From NCBI GenBank assembly GCA_016217905.1, contig JACRFL010000014.1, forward strand, positions 1 through 49,978: a DNA stretch of 49,978 nucleotides, written 5' to 3'. Positions 1-11,715 of this stretch are shown here, one piece after another (position 1 is the first letter of the stretch; every line of letters begins with the position of its first letter). Position numbers and translations under genes: made by a program. The DNA is from Candidatus Kaiserbacteria bacterium. Lineage in GTDB: Bacteria > Patescibacteriota > Minisyncoccia > Phycocordibacterales > Phycocordibacteraceae. Under the pieces are notes generated by a model. It searched no databases. It saw only the letters and a list, made by a program, of their open reading frames with translations, and was not told the origin of the DNA.

Positions 1-2
1 CC

Positions 3-932
3 CACGAGACGCGCGCAAACATTTCTCAATTTTGGGCGCGCGAACCGGGCCTCGTCGAGGCATTTTTCGAATTCATTTCCGAGTGCGAGCCGCCCGAGAT
101 AGACGCAATCGCGGTCACGGCGGGCCCCGGCCTTGAGCCCGCGCTCTGGGTCGGCATCAATTTCGCAAAAGCGCTGGCGCTCGTTTGGGACAAACCTCTC
201 GTTGCGGTTAACCATATGGAGGGCCATATATGTGCTGCACTCGCATACAGTGCGCATGAGAAACTCATTATCAAAAACGTCGAACTCCCGACGCTCGCCC
301 TCCTCATTTCTGGCGGGCACACCGAACTTGTGCTCATGAAGAAGTGGCTCGAATATGAGCTTATCGGACAAACGCGCGACGATGCGGTGGGCGAAGCATT
401 TGACAAGGTTGCCCGCATGCTCGCGCTTCCCTACCCGGGCGGCCCTGAAATATCGCGCCTTGCCGAGGAAGCCCGTAAACTTGGAGGCCCGGCCTCCAAG
501 TTTACGCTGCCGCGGCCAATGATCGATTCGCTCACCTGCGATTTCTCGTTTGCGGGACTGAAAACTGCCGTGCTATATTTGTTAAGAAATAATCCAAACG
601 TGACCGAACGCGAGAAAAAATACATTGCGCACGAATTCGAGAACGCGGTCGCGGACGTTTTGTGGAAGAAGACGTCGCGAGCACTCGAGGAGACCGGCGC
701 CCGCACGCTCGTAATCGGCGGCGGCGTCTCGGCGAACACGCACATCCGGCGCGTATTCACAGAAAAAATTAAAAACGAATATCCGAACGTGACGTTCCGC
801 ATTCCCTCTGCCGCCCTCACCACCGACAACGCCGTCATGATTGCGCTCGCCGGCTTCTACCATGCTCTTCGTGCTGAATATATCGAACCCATCGACAAGC
901 TCAGGGCAAGTGGCAATCTGTCGCTCGCATAA
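3..932 (+). CDS. tsaD: tRNA N6-adenosine threonylcarbamoyltransferase TsaD, 5' end outside window
   Basis: Frame 3 is open from the window edge (HETRANISQFW...TAGPGLEPALWVG...VNHMEGH...ISGGHTEL...DFSFAGLKTAV...GGGVSANTHIR); HMEGH metal-site motif. The ORF-track start at 216 is internal. Confidence 0.96.
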   Translation, partial: HETRANISQFWAREPGLVEAFFEFISECEPPEIDAIAVTAGPGLEPALWVGINFAKALALVWDKPLVAVNHMEGHICAALAYSAHEKLIIKNVELPTLALLISGGHTELVLMKKWLEYELIGQTRDDAVGEAFDKVARMLALPYPGGPEISRLAEEARKLGGPASKFTLPRPMIDSLTCDFSFAGLKTAVLYLLRNNPNVTEREKKYIAHEFENAVADVLWKKTSRALEETGARTLVIGGGVSANTHIRRVFTEKIKNEYPNVTFRIPSAALTTDNAVMIALAGFYHALRAEYIEPIDKLRASGNLSLA

Positions 933-959
933 TCCCGCGTATTTGCTATATTTCAAAGA

Positions 960-3139
<2,180 letters not shown>

Positions 3140-3143
<4 letters not shown>

Positions 3144-3844
3144 CTCCCACCACGCTCGGCTACGCGTTTATCGGCGGACTGCTGCCGTCTTTCATTTGGC
3201 TTTATTTTCTCCTCAAGGAGGACGCGAGCCATCCGGAACCTAAAAAGCTTATTGCACTCGCGTTTGTTGCGGGTATGGCGGCGGTACCGCTCGCCCTTCC
3301 GCTTGAGCAATATGCGAAGGCGCATCTCACGGACGCCCGGTCGTTCTTTACCGCGTGGGCGCTCATCGAGGAGACACTTAAGTACGTCATGGCCGCAACA
3401 TTCATACTCTGGCGACGCGCGGTTGACGAGGCTCCTGATTACGTCATTTATATGATGACCGTGGCGCTCGGCTTCGCTTCGGCGGAGAATATGCTCTTCC
3501 TCATTGCGCCGCTTTCAAACGGGCATGTCATTCCCGCGCTTTTCACCGGCGACCTGCGCTTCCTCGGGTCCACTCTGCTTCACGTCATCGCCTCCGCAAC
3601 GATCGGCCTCGCGTTCGCGTTCTCGGCGCACGGCGGTCCGGTGACTCGCGTGGCCGCCGCATCGCTCGGACTTATCCTCGCCACCGCATTGCACGCCGCC
3701 TTCAACGCGCTTATCATTAGCGAAGGCACGTCGACCACGCTCGCCGCATTCTTTCTCGTTTGGACGGTCGCCGTTGTCTTCTTCGCGGCATTCGAAGTGT
3801 TGAAGTATTTCCAGTATCGCGATTCCACTAACATCACGCACTAA
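3140..3844 (+). CDS. PrsW-family intramembrane metalloprotease
   Basis: Multi-TM protein with EETLKY and later His motifs (LLHVIASATIG, ALHAAFNA). GTG start at 3140 overlaps the valS stop (GTGA). Confidence 0.8.
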
Positions 3845-3849
3845 ACCCT

Positions 3850-4359
3850 ATGAACATGAAGCGATCCTTTTTCGAGCGTCTCTCCGGAAACCCGTCCGTC
3901 GGCGACGCGTTCGATTCCTTCGACGAGGAGTCGCCTGTCGCGGCGGTCCCGCGCGGCAAGGAAATCCCGGCGCGCGCAAGCGGCACGGGGACTAGACCGG
4001 CACCGCTTGACGACGAGCCGCAGGGGTCCGAAGGTCAGCTCCCCGTCGACGTGCACCAGACCGCAAGCGAGATTGTGATTCGCGCGTTCGTCGCGGGCGT
4101 GCGTCCCGATGAACTCAATATTTCCATAAGCCGGGACATGGTTGAGATCGAGGGTTCGAGAATGGAGCGCGACCAGGTCGCCGGCCCCGACTATTTCACC
4201 CGCGAACTCTTCTGGGGCTCGTTCTCGCGCACGATCCTCCTCCCCCAGGAAGTGGATGTCGAAGCGGCGTCCGCGAGCGCCAGGGACGGTCTTCTCACCA
4301 TCATCCTGCCGAAGCTTGACAAGGCCAAGCAGACGAAGCTGCGCGTAAAAGCTGGCTGA
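3850..4359 (+). CDS. Hsp20/alpha-crystallin family small heat shock protein
   Basis: LPVDVHQTASEIVIRAFVAGVRPDELNISISRDMVEIEG...FSRTILLPQEVDVEAASASARDGLLTIILPK. Confidence 0.92.
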   Translation: MNMKRSFFERLSGNPSVGDAFDSFDEESPVAAVPRGKEIPARASGTGTRPAPLDDEPQGSEGQLPVDVHQTASEIVIRAFVAGVRPDELNISISRDMVEIEGSRMERDQVAGPDYFTRELFWGSFSRTILLPQEVDVEAASASARDGLLTIILPKLDKAKQTKLRVKAG

Positions 4360-4401
4360 TGTCGTTGTCATCGCAGCGATGTTCCTACGAGGGCTTCCAC
4401 A

Positions 4402-4420
4402 CGCGGCGGTAGCCGCCGCG
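4402..4420. terminator. GC-rich hairpin downstream of hsp20
   Basis: CGCGGCGG-TAG-CCGCCGCG; no strong T tract. Confidence 0.4.
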
Positions 4421-4457
4421 CGGGAAAATTCCGAGATTTCCGACATGTGTCGGGTGA

Positions 4458-4533
4458 TGGTGCTTGGACCCGGGCTCGAACCGGGGACCCCTTCCTCTTC
4501 AGGGAAGTGCTCTACCAACTGAGCTATCCAAGC
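4458..4533 (-). tRNA. tRNA-Phe (GAA), CCA encoded
   Basis: Reverse complement gcttggatagctcagttggtagagc...CTTCC-CTGAAGA-GGAAG...ggttcgagcccgggtccaagcaCCA. Confidence 0.95.
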
Positions 4534-4549
4534 GATTCGGGACTTACGG

Positions 4550-4831
4550 CTATCTCGGTTTAAATGAGTTTATCAGCTTTTGTAGGTCAGCGGAAGTCGG
4601 GAGGCCAAAGAGACCCGACGGCGCGATACCGGTCGTCGCGGAGAATTTCGTGACGAACGGCTGAAGATATTGTTGGTAGAGATAGATGGGCGTGATAAGA
4701 ATGACGAGCCAGACAATGATCGTCGCGACAACGCCGTAGACCTGATGACGGCGGATAGCCCGGAGCATCTGGTGATTATCTTTTACGAGCGCGTGTATCT
4801 CTTCAAGTTGGCGTCTTACCTCGGGATCCAT
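4550..4831 (-). CDS. small membrane protein of unknown function
   Basis: 93 aa, charged N-terminus and one TM (YGVVATIIVWLVILITPIYLY); TATACT 10 nt upstream of the ATG. Confidence 0.7.
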   Translation of the reverse strand: MDPEVRRQLEEIHALVKDNHQMLRAIRRHQVYGVVATIIVWLVILITPIYLYQQYLQPFVTKFSATTGIAPSGLFGLPTSADLQKLINSFKPR

Positions 4832-4854
4832 ATATCCCCCAGTATAGCAGATTT

Positions 4855-4929
4855 TGGTGCCACTAGCAGGAATCGAACCTGCATTTAGGGCTTAGGAGTC
4901 CCTCGTTCTATCCATTGAACTATAGCGGC
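4855..4929 (-). tRNA. tRNA-Arg (CCT), CCA encoded
   Basis: Reverse complement gccgctatagttcaatggatagaac...CTCCTAA loop...ggttcgattcctgctagtggcaCCA. Confidence 0.93.
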
Positions 4930-4937
4930 CGAAGCGG

Positions 4938-5180
4938 TTACGCGGTAATGCCGAGAGAGGACACGAGCCTTTCCTGGTCAAAACCGATGATCATCTCGTC
5001 CCCGACGAAGATGACCGGTACGCCCATCTGGCCTGACTTCTGGATCATTTCCTGGCGCTTTTCAAGGTCATGTGCGACATCAAATTCGGTATAGTTAATG
5101 CCTTTTTCCTTAAGAAAATCCTTGGTCATCTGACAGAAATGGCAGGTCGGCGTGCTGTAAATGGTGATGGGTTTGTTCAT
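4938..5180 (-). CDS. glutaredoxin-family protein
   Basis: MNKPITIYSTPTCHFCQMTKDFLKEKGINYTEFDV...MGVPVIFVGDEMIIGFD; CHFC active site. Confidence 0.92.
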   Translation of the reverse strand: MNKPITIYSTPTCHFCQMTKDFLKEKGINYTEFDVAHDLEKRQEMIQKSGQMGVPVIFVGDEMIIGFDQERLVSSLGITA

Positions 5181-5232
5181 GTATGTGTAGTTACCCGACG
5201 AGTATACCATGCCGGGTTATCCACAGAAATGC

Positions 5233-5306
5233 TGGTGCGGAATGGGAGAATCGAACTCCCGCCCGTTGCTTGGGAAGCAACTGTTCTACCACTAAACCAA
5301 TTCCGC
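5233..5306 (-). tRNA. tRNA-Gly (CCC), CCA encoded
   Basis: Reverse complement gcggaattggtttagtggtagaacagttgcTTCCCAAgcaacgggcgggagttcgattctcccattccgcaCCA. Confidence 0.94.
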
Positions 5307-5314
5307 TATCTTCT

Positions 5315-5653
5315 TTAGAACCAGTTCACTATCCGCTGCCACCAGGACGGGGTCGTCGTCGGAGTCGCAGAGGCGGGCGGCACCACAACGATAACCTCTT
5401 CTTCCGGCCGCGCAACCCCGAACGCCGTCCGAATGGCCGCGTCCCTTCCCCTCTCCGTCGAGAGAGCGGCGAGGCTTGCTCCGAGCGCCGCCTTGCGCGT
5501 CTCGATCTCCCGGTACTGCCACTTCGCCTCGCGCGCCTGCGACACGGCGACGCGCGTCTTACTCGCAAGCCCCCAGATGCTTGAAACGAGCCAGAAAGCG
5601 GCGAGCAGAAGAACGCCGATGAGGGCCCCTCGCCGCCACTGTTTCGTGCGCAT
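5315..5653 (-). CDS. FtsB/DivIC-like septum formation initiator
   Basis: MRTKQWRRG + TM + coiled coil ending TAFGVARPEEEVIVVVP. A TATACT box 8 nt upstream of this ATG argues against the longer ORF start at 5677. Confidence 0.75.
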   Translation of the reverse strand: MRTKQWRRGALIGVLLLAAFWLVSSIWGLASKTRVAVSQAREAKWQYREIETRKAALGASLAALSTERGRDAAIRTAFGVARPEEEVIVVVPPASATPTTTPSWWQRIVNWF

Positions 5654-5665
5654 TAAACCAAGTAT

Positions 5666-5724
5666 AGCGCAAAACAAGGTTTGACCTTAATTCAGATTTC
5701 CAAGGTCAAACCTTGTTTTGCGCT
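5666..5724. repeat. 23-bp-arm inverted repeat (CAAGGTTTGACCTT core) abutting the lepA stop
   Basis: AGCGCAAAACAAGGTTTGACCTT (5666-5688) / AAGGTCAAACCTTGTTTTGCGCT (5702-5724), perfect complement. Confidence 0.9.
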
Positions 5725-7552
5725 ACTCGGTTGATGAGTGCACCATCTTCATAAAGACTTCTTCGGGAATGTTCACTTTGCCGCGGCCGCGCTCGAGCAA
5801 TTTCTTCTTGCCGCGCTTCTGTTTGTCGAGAAGCTTGTTCTTGCGCGAGACGTCGCCGCCGTAGAGGTAGCCGGTAACGTCCTTGCGCATCGCGGAGAGC
5901 GTCCGTGAGGCGATGATGCGCCCGAGCGAGCGCGCCTGTATCTTCGTGACGAAGAGCTGCTTAGGCAAAATCGCGTGCAGCTTCTCGACCATTTTTTCCG
6001 CTTCCTCCTCCACGCGACGACGCGCGACTACCCGCACGAACGCGGGCACCGCCTCCTCGGCGACGAGCACGTCAAGCCGCACGACATCCGCTTCTCGCTC
6101 CGGAAGAATCTCGTACGAAAGCGAAGCGTACCCCGAAGATATACTCTTCAATTTGTCGAAAAAGCCGCGCATGAGCTCCCGGAGCGGCATCTCGATGCGC
6201 ATCTCGACGCGGCCGTCCTGGTACGTCTCGGTATGAAGCGTCTGCGCCTCGTGATCGTAGAGCATCTGGATGAGCGCGCTCACGAATTCGGGCGGCGTGA
6301 TGATAATGACTTTTGTCCACGGCTCTTCGATCTTCTCGATGTCGCCGTGCTCGGGGAATTTCGCGGGCGTGTAGACGGTTTCTCGCGCGCCGTTCATTTT
6401 TGTCACCACGTACGAGATCGTCGGAATGGTCACGATGAGCGAAAGGCCGAATTCTCTCCGCAAGCGTTCCGTGACGATCTCAAGGTGCAGAAGCCCGAGG
6501 AAGCCGCATCGAAATCCCCTCCCGAGCACGCCGGAGGACTCTTCCTCAAAAGAGAGCGACGAGTCGGAGAGCCGGAGCCGCTCGAGCGCCTTCCGCAGGA
6601 GCGGAAGGTCGTCCTGGCTCTCCGGGTACACCGACGCCCACACGACCGGCCGCGGCCGCTCGTAGCCTGGAAGAGGCCCGAGGATGCCCTTCGCGAGACC
6701 GATAGTGTCGCCGACCGCGACGATACCCGGCTCTTTGATTCCGGTGACGATGTAGCCTATTTCGCCGGCAGAGAGCGAGTCGGCGGGCGTCTCCCCCGGC
6801 GTGAAGACTCCGGTCTCGAGGGCGATGAAATCCTTCTCTGCGGCATGAAAAGCAAGCGGTTGCCCTTTTTTAAAGGTGCCGTCGAATACGCGCAGGTAGA
6901 CCGCGATGCCGCGATGCGTCGAATACGAGAAATCGAAAATGAGGCCGCGCGGCTCCTCCGCGGCCAGAGCGGCCTTGCGCGACGGGGGTGGTATGCGGTT
7001 CACGATCGCTTCGAGCAACGCATCGACCCCTTGTCCCGTCTTCCCCGAGACGGCAAGAACATCGTCGGGAGACATATGCACGAGTTTCGCAAGTTCGGCC
7101 TTCACTTCGTCGGTGCGCGCCGCCGGTGCGTCTACCTTGGAGACAACCGGAATGATGACGCACTTTTGTGCCACGGCGGCGGCAAGAGTCGTCAAGGTCT
7201 GCGCCTGTACGCCCTGCGTCGAGTCGACCAGGAGAAGCACCCCCTCGACCGCGTGGAGCGCGCGCGAGACCTCGTAGGAAAAATCGATGTGCCCGGGCGT
7301 ATCGATCAGGTTGAGGACGAATTCCCGTCCCTCGCTTCGCTCGGGACCTGCAGAATGGTACGCCATTCTTACGGGTTGCATTTTGATGGTGATGCCGCGC
7401 TCGCGCTCGAGATCCATGCGATCGAGCACCTGGTCGCGCATAAGGCGCTCTGGAATGGTGCCCGTGCGCTCGAGCAAGCGGTCGGCCAGGGTCGACTTCC
7501 CGTGGTCGACGTGCGCGATAATCGAAAAGTTGCGGATGCGGTTTTGGTTCAC
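5723..7552 (-). CDS. lepA: elongation factor 4 (LepA)
   Basis: [43 protein letters not shown]-terminal MKMVHSSTE. Confidence 0.97.
   Translation of the reverse strand: MNQNRIRNFSIIAHVDHGKSTLADRLLERTGTIPERLMRDQVLDRMDLERERGITIKMQPVRMAYHSAGPERSEGREFVLNLIDTPGHIDFSYEVSRALHAVEGVLLLVDSTQGVQAQTLTTLAAAVAQKCVIIPVVSKVDAPAARTDEVKAELAKLVHMSPDDVLAVSGKTGQGVDALLEAIVNRIPPPSRKAALAAEEPRGLIFDFSYSTHRGIAVYLRVFDGTFKKGQPLAFHAAEKDFIALETGVFTPGETPADSLSAGEIGYIVTGIKEPGIVAVGDTIGLAKGILGPLPGYERPRPVVWASVYPESQDDLPLLRKALERLRLSDSSLSFEEESSGVLGRGFRCGFLGLLHLEIVTERLRREFGLSLIVTIPTISYVVTKMNGARETVYTPAKFPEHGDIEKIEEPWTKVIIITPPEFVSALIQMLYDHEAQTLHTETYQDGRVEMRIEMPLRELMRGFFDKLKSISSGYASLSYEILPEREADVVRLDVLVAEEAVPAFVRVVARRRVEEEAEKMVEKLHAILPKQLFVTKIQARSLGRIIASRTLSAMRKDVTGYLYGGDVSRKNKLLDKQKRGKKKLLERGRGKVNIPEEVFMKMVHSSTE
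7327..7347 (-). repeat. palindromic GPERSEG-type element inside lepA
   Basis: GTCCCGAGCGAAGCGAGGGAC on minus strand, encoding GPERSEGR between AYHSA and EFVLNLIDTPGH. Confidence 0.7.
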
Positions 7553-9231
7553 GGGCGTATCGGTTCTTCGGCCGAAGGCGCAAGCGCGTCGGAACGTTTA
7601 CCCGGTACGCGGATGAGCTTGCGCAGCGCTCCGGCGACGATGCGGAACTCCTCGTTCTCGACAACGTAGAGCGCGAGCGCAGCGACGAGGAGGCCGGCGA
7701 TACCAGCGAGAAGCCCCTCGACGAAGACGGCCATAAGCGTCGTGAGCGGGGCGATACCGCCCTCAAGCGCGAGCACCGCGTACGTCGCCGCACCGCCGGC
7801 AAGAGCGGCTACGGCACCGTCTATAAGCGGCCTTGCGAGCGTACGCGCGAGCCCCGGAGAGACGCTCCGAAGAGCGAAGAGCGAGAGGACGGCAAGCGAG
7901 ATCTGTCCGAGCGTCGCGGCGAGCGCGACGAGCACGATGGCCGTCCCCGGAACGTCGGCGACCTTGAGAATCGCCGCGAGCGATGCCGGCGGCCCGTTTG
8001 ATGGCATCGCGAGAAACGCGACGGCGAGGAACACGGTTAGCGCGCCACCGGCAATCTGATAGAGGAGCGGCCGCCAGGACTGCCGCGCGGCATAGAGCGC
8101 TCTCGAAAAGAGGAGCACAAGCCCTTGCGCGACGAGTCCTACGGCAAAAATCGCCAGAAGAGCGGCGGTCAGGCGCGTCGCATCCCAGTCGAATGCGCCG
8201 GTCCCGAGCACGACGCGCACGATATGCGCCCGCAAGACGACGATGAGCCCGACGGACACGACCGACCAGAGGATGACGTGCCGCGCGCCCGCCGAGAGTA
8301 TGCGCGTGAATTCTTCCCGCCGCTCAGGGCCCGAGGCCTCGGAGAGGGCCGGGAACGCCGCAACAGCGTAGGACGCTCCGATAAGCGCGAGCGGAACCGC
8401 TTCGAGGTTGCTCGCGAATGTAAAAACCGATACCGAGCCTGTGCCAATTCTCGACGCGAGGGCGGTGAGCACGAGCGCCGTGACCGAACCCATCCCGAGC
8501 GCGAGAGAACGTGGGATGGAGTCCCGCACCACCCCCGCGATGATCGCGGCCGACGGGAGGCACGGGCGCGGAAGCGCGCCGGCCTCGATGACGACCGGCA
8601 CGTTCACGAGAAGATACGCGATCGCGCCGAGAATGACGCCGAAACCGATCCCCGGCAATCCCCAGAGCGGATAGAAAAAGACGGCGCCGAGGATGATGCC
8701 GACGTTGTAGAGTACCGGCGAAAGCGCGAAGAGCGCGAAGCGCCGATGCACCTGCGTTACGCTCCCGAGGATGCCCGAGAGCCCGAGCAGGATCGGCTGC
8801 AGAAGGAGCATGCGCGCGAGAAGGACGAAATCGGCATGGTAGGGGGAGGCGGCAAAATCCGGGTACAGGAACGCGAGGAACTGCGGAATGAAAACCGCGA
8901 GCGCGCCGCAGAGGACCCCCCCGACGCCAAGAAGAAAGGACGCCGATTCGGAGAGAAGCCTGCGCGTTCCTTCACGGTCCATCCCGGCGATGCGCGGAAT
9001 AAGAACGTACGCGCTCACAAGCGACGCGACGAGCGCGAAGACGAGATCCGGAACGCGGAACGCCGCGTAGTAAAGGTCGAGGACCGGGCCGGCGCCAAAC
9101 GCATGCGCGAACGTCCTGTCGCGCAGGAGCGCGAGAAGCTGCGCGGCGAGCGTGAGCGCGGCAAGAAGATACGCGGCCTGATGCAGGCCGCGTATCGGTG
9201 TCGCGATCCTCTCGAGAATGCGTCGAACCAT
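7549..9231 (-). CDS. murJ: MurJ/MviN-family lipid II flippase
   Basis: About 14 TM; ALTLAAQLLALLRDRTFAHAFGAGPVLDLYYAAFRVPDLVFALVASLVSAYVLIP; 4-nt overlap with lepA start. Confidence 0.9.
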   Translation of the reverse strand: MVRRILERIATPIRGLHQAAYLLAALTLAAQLLALLRDRTFAHAFGAGPVLDLYYAAFRVPDLVFALVASLVSAYVLIPRIAGMDREGTRRLLSESASFLLGVGGVLCGALAVFIPQFLAFLYPDFAASPYHADFVLLARMLLLQPILLGLSGILGSVTQVHRRFALFALSPVLYNVGIILGAVFFYPLWGLPGIGFGVILGAIAYLLVNVPVVIEAGALPRPCLPSAAIIAGVVRDSIPRSLALGMGSVTALVLTALASRIGTGSVSVFTFASNLEAVPLALIGASYAVAAFPALSEASGPERREEFTRILSAGARHVILWSVVSVGLIVVLRAHIVRVVLGTGAFDWDATRLTAALLAIFAVGLVAQGLVLLFSRALYAARQSWRPLLYQIAGGALTVFLAVAFLAMPSNGPPASLAAILKVADVPGTAIVLVALAATLGQISLAVLSLFALRSVSPGLARTLARPLIDGAVAALAGGAATYAVLALEGGIAPLTTLMAVFVEGLLAGIAGLLVAALALYVVENEEFRIVAGALRKLIRVPGKRSDALAPSAEEPIRP

Positions 9232-9245
9232 CGCCCTATACTAAC

Positions 9246-11609
9246 TCATTTGACGGGAGTCGACGAGACCGTGAGGAGGTTCGCTGGGAACGGATTCTTC
9301 CCCGCTTGAAGCGCCGAAAGCTGTGCGGCGACCGCTTTCGCATTCTCGTCCGACATGGCCGCGATCGCCTGCATTTGGGCGAGAGCGCTGCCGAGGTCGC
9401 CTTGCTTGGCGTACACCGCCGAGAGGAAGTAGCGCGCGTTCGCGAACTGCGGATTCGCCGTGACCGCGGCACCCAGTGCCGCGGCTGCGTTCGCGAAGTC
9501 GTTCTGCGCCGCGTAGAGGATACCGACCTGGAAGAGAACGTTCGGATCGTTCGGCGTGAAGTAGGCCGCCGCGAGCGCCGAAGCGAGCGCGTCCTTGATA
9601 TTGCCCTCCTGGACCTCGAGCTGCGAGAGGAGGAAGATCGCGGTCGCGTAATCCTGCTTGAGCGCGATCGCGGCCTTCAGGTTCTCTTTCGCCGCGGCGA
9701 CATTTCTATTCGCGATCTCAAGCTGCGCGAGGATATAGGGGATCTGCGGGTTCGTGGGGCTCTGCGCTCGGGCCTTTTCGTACGCGGTTTTCGCGCTTTC
9801 ATAGGCGCCCGAGACGCGCAGCGGCACCGCTTGAGCGTAGAGATTGCCGAGCGCGAGCCAGTTCTGGTAGTGAGACGGATCGAGATTGGTCGCGGTCAAG
9901 GCGGCGTTCACGCCCGCAGAAAGAGCGGTCTGGTACGCCTGCTGGGCCTCGTTTCGAGACAGGGTCGAGGACGCCGCGATGCGATTGAGCCGCTCGTTCG
10001 CGATGCTGGCCTGGACCTGGTAGGCGGCAGCGGACGGCGCGAAGGAGATCGAACTGCGTGCGGCTTCGTCCGCCTTGTCGAGGTCGCCGGCAGAGAGCGC
10101 GGCGACGGCGCTCGCGAGCTGACTCCGCGAAACGTAGTGCTCGACGAGAGAGTACGCCGCGACGACCGAGGCGAGAAGGAGGATAGTGAGCGAAAATACG
10201 ATGACGAAGCCGAGGCGCGGACTGCGCGAGAATATGACCCCCCACTGACGACCCCCCGCCGCGTGGCGCGTCGTTGAAGCGAAGATACCCGCGAAGACAA
10301 ACGCGAGTACGAGCACGAGCGCGCTCGGCAGGTCGAACACGGCGATCGCGAAGAGGTAGACGGCACCGACGAACGACACGATCGAGACGTACTGGATGAA
10401 CGCATCCTCCGGCGTACGCAGGATAAGCGTTCGAAGGCCGAGTCCGATAAGAAGAGCGAGAAGGACGAGCCACGCGAGCGCTCCGACTATACCGGTCGTC
10501 ACGAACGAGGTCGGGATGAAGCCGATGCCGGAGGAGAAGTCGGCGTTCCAGAAGACGGTCGAGTTGAGCGACGCATCGCGGTACTTCACCCATTCGGCGC
10601 CGAACGTGCTCGGACCCGAACCGAAAGCCGAATAGGTTTTCTGAGCGACCGAAAGCGTCGACTGCCAGGACGGACGGACGTTGAGCACGTTCACGTGAAG
10701 CGAACTCGCGAGCGCGCCGCCGAGCGCGCCGCCGATGAGGAAGAAGAGAGATACGGCGAGCACGACAAGCGGCATAACGAGCGACCGATTCCCCTCCTCC
10801 GCCTCAAGCGGGGCTTCGTCCACGACGACGGCTTCGTCAAGGTCGGCGTCGACGGTCTTCGCGCCGCGCCGCATGACCGCTTCGACGAAAAGACCCAGCG
10901 AGGAGAGGGCGACAAGCGTCCAGACGAGCGAAGAATTCGCAACAGCAAGCAGGAAGAGCGCGACTGCGCCAATGAGCGCAAGGGCGCGCCCTGTGCGGGG
11001 TGCGAGGTCGAGGAACCGCAGCGTTATGAGGATGGCGACGACGCCGAGGCCGAGGAGCGACGCGAGGTCGGAGAAAGAGCCCGTCGGCGAGAATGCGGGA
11101 GAAACGGTGCCCGGGAAGAACTGCCCGACGACGAGAACGAGCGCTTGCAGCGCGACAACGGCGCCAAGCGCATAGGCGCCCGCGCGAAGGAAGGAATGAT
11201 AGTGTTCCGGGCGCCGCACGACGAGCGCAGCGAGCGTACCGAGGCACGCCGCCGCGCCCATGAAGCCGAGCGTGTCCGCCTCAAACGCCGTCCCCCAAAA
11301 GGAGTTTTCGAACGAAACGCCGGAAAACGCCGTCGAGAGCGCGTACGCGATCGTCGGAAGCCAGAGCGCGCCGACGAGCGCCAAGGGCGGGAAGATCATA
11401 TTCCCGCGCCCGAGACGCGCGAGAATATAGAGCGCGAGCGTGACGATCGCGCCACCGCTAAGCAGAAAGGCCTTCAGTGTCGCAATCGGAACCGACGACG
11501 ACGGAATAAACGCGAACACGGCCGCGACGAGAGTGATGATAAACGCCCACATACTGATAACATCGAGCGAACGGCGGCTCGACACACTGACCGGTTGTTG
11601 CGGAGGCAT
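9246..11609 (-). CDS. membrane protein with O-antigen ligase-like TM region and C-terminal TPR repeats
   Basis: Many TM helices, then TPR-like repeats (NPQIPYILAQLEIANRNVAAAKENLKAAIALKQDYATAIFLLSQLE). Likely start MPPQQP at 11609. Confidence 0.8.
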   Translation of the reverse strand: MPPQQPVSVSSRRSLDVISMWAFIITLVAAVFAFIPSSSVPIATLKAFLLSGGAIVTLALYILARLGRGNMIFPPLALVGALWLPTIAYALSTAFSGVSFENSFWGTAFEADTLGFMGAAACLGTLAALVVRRPEHYHSFLRAGAYALGAVVALQALVLVVGQFFPGTVSPAFSPTGSFSDLASLLGLGVVAILITLRFLDLAPRTGRALALIGAVALFLLAVANSSLVWTLVALSSLGLFVEAVMRRGAKTVDADLDEAVVVDEAPLEAEEGNRSLVMPLVVLAVSLFFLIGGALGGALASSLHVNVLNVRPSWQSTLSVAQKTYSAFGSGPSTFGAEWVKYRDASLNSTVFWNADFSSGIGFIPTSFVTTGIVGALAWLVLLALLIGLGLRTLILRTPEDAFIQYVSIVSFVGAVYLFAIAVFDLPSALVLVLAFVFAGIFASTTRHAAGGRQWGVIFSRSPRLGFVIVFSLTILLLASVVAAYSLVEHYVSRSQLASAVAALSAGDLDKADEAARSSISFAPSAAAYQVQASIANERLNRIAASSTLSRNEAQQAYQTALSAGVNAALTATNLDPSHYQNWLALGNLYAQAVPLRVSGAYESAKTAYEKARAQSPTNPQIPYILAQLEIANRNVAAAKENLKAAIALKQDYATAIFLLSQLEVQEGNIKDALASALAAAYFTPNDPNVLFQVGILYAAQNDFANAAAALGAAVTANPQFANARYFLSAVYAKQGDLGSALAQMQAIAAMSDENAKAVAAQLSALQAGKNPFPANLLTVSSTPVK

Positions 11610-11681
11610 GGTGAATTCTGTTGTTCTTATACGGTGGTAATACACTCCAGTATACTCCGCGACCGCCTTTGTCTAGAGACT

Positions 11682-11710
11682 CTTCCACACGAAATGAAGT
11701 GTGGTATAAT
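11682..11710 (+). promoter_or_regulatory. rnpB promoter; consensus -10 TATAAT
   Basis: TATAAT at 11705-11710, six nt before the rnpB 5' end; weak -35 CTTCCA with 17-nt spacer. Confidence 0.75.
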
Positions 11711-11715
11711 GGCGA

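Noticed and set aside
5975-7669. 564-aa plus-strand ORF
   Set aside because: Antisense shadow of lepA, low-complexity Arg/Asp/His composition.
8125-9309. 394-aa plus-strand ORF
   Set aside because: Antisense shadow of murJ; extreme Arg/Glu composition.
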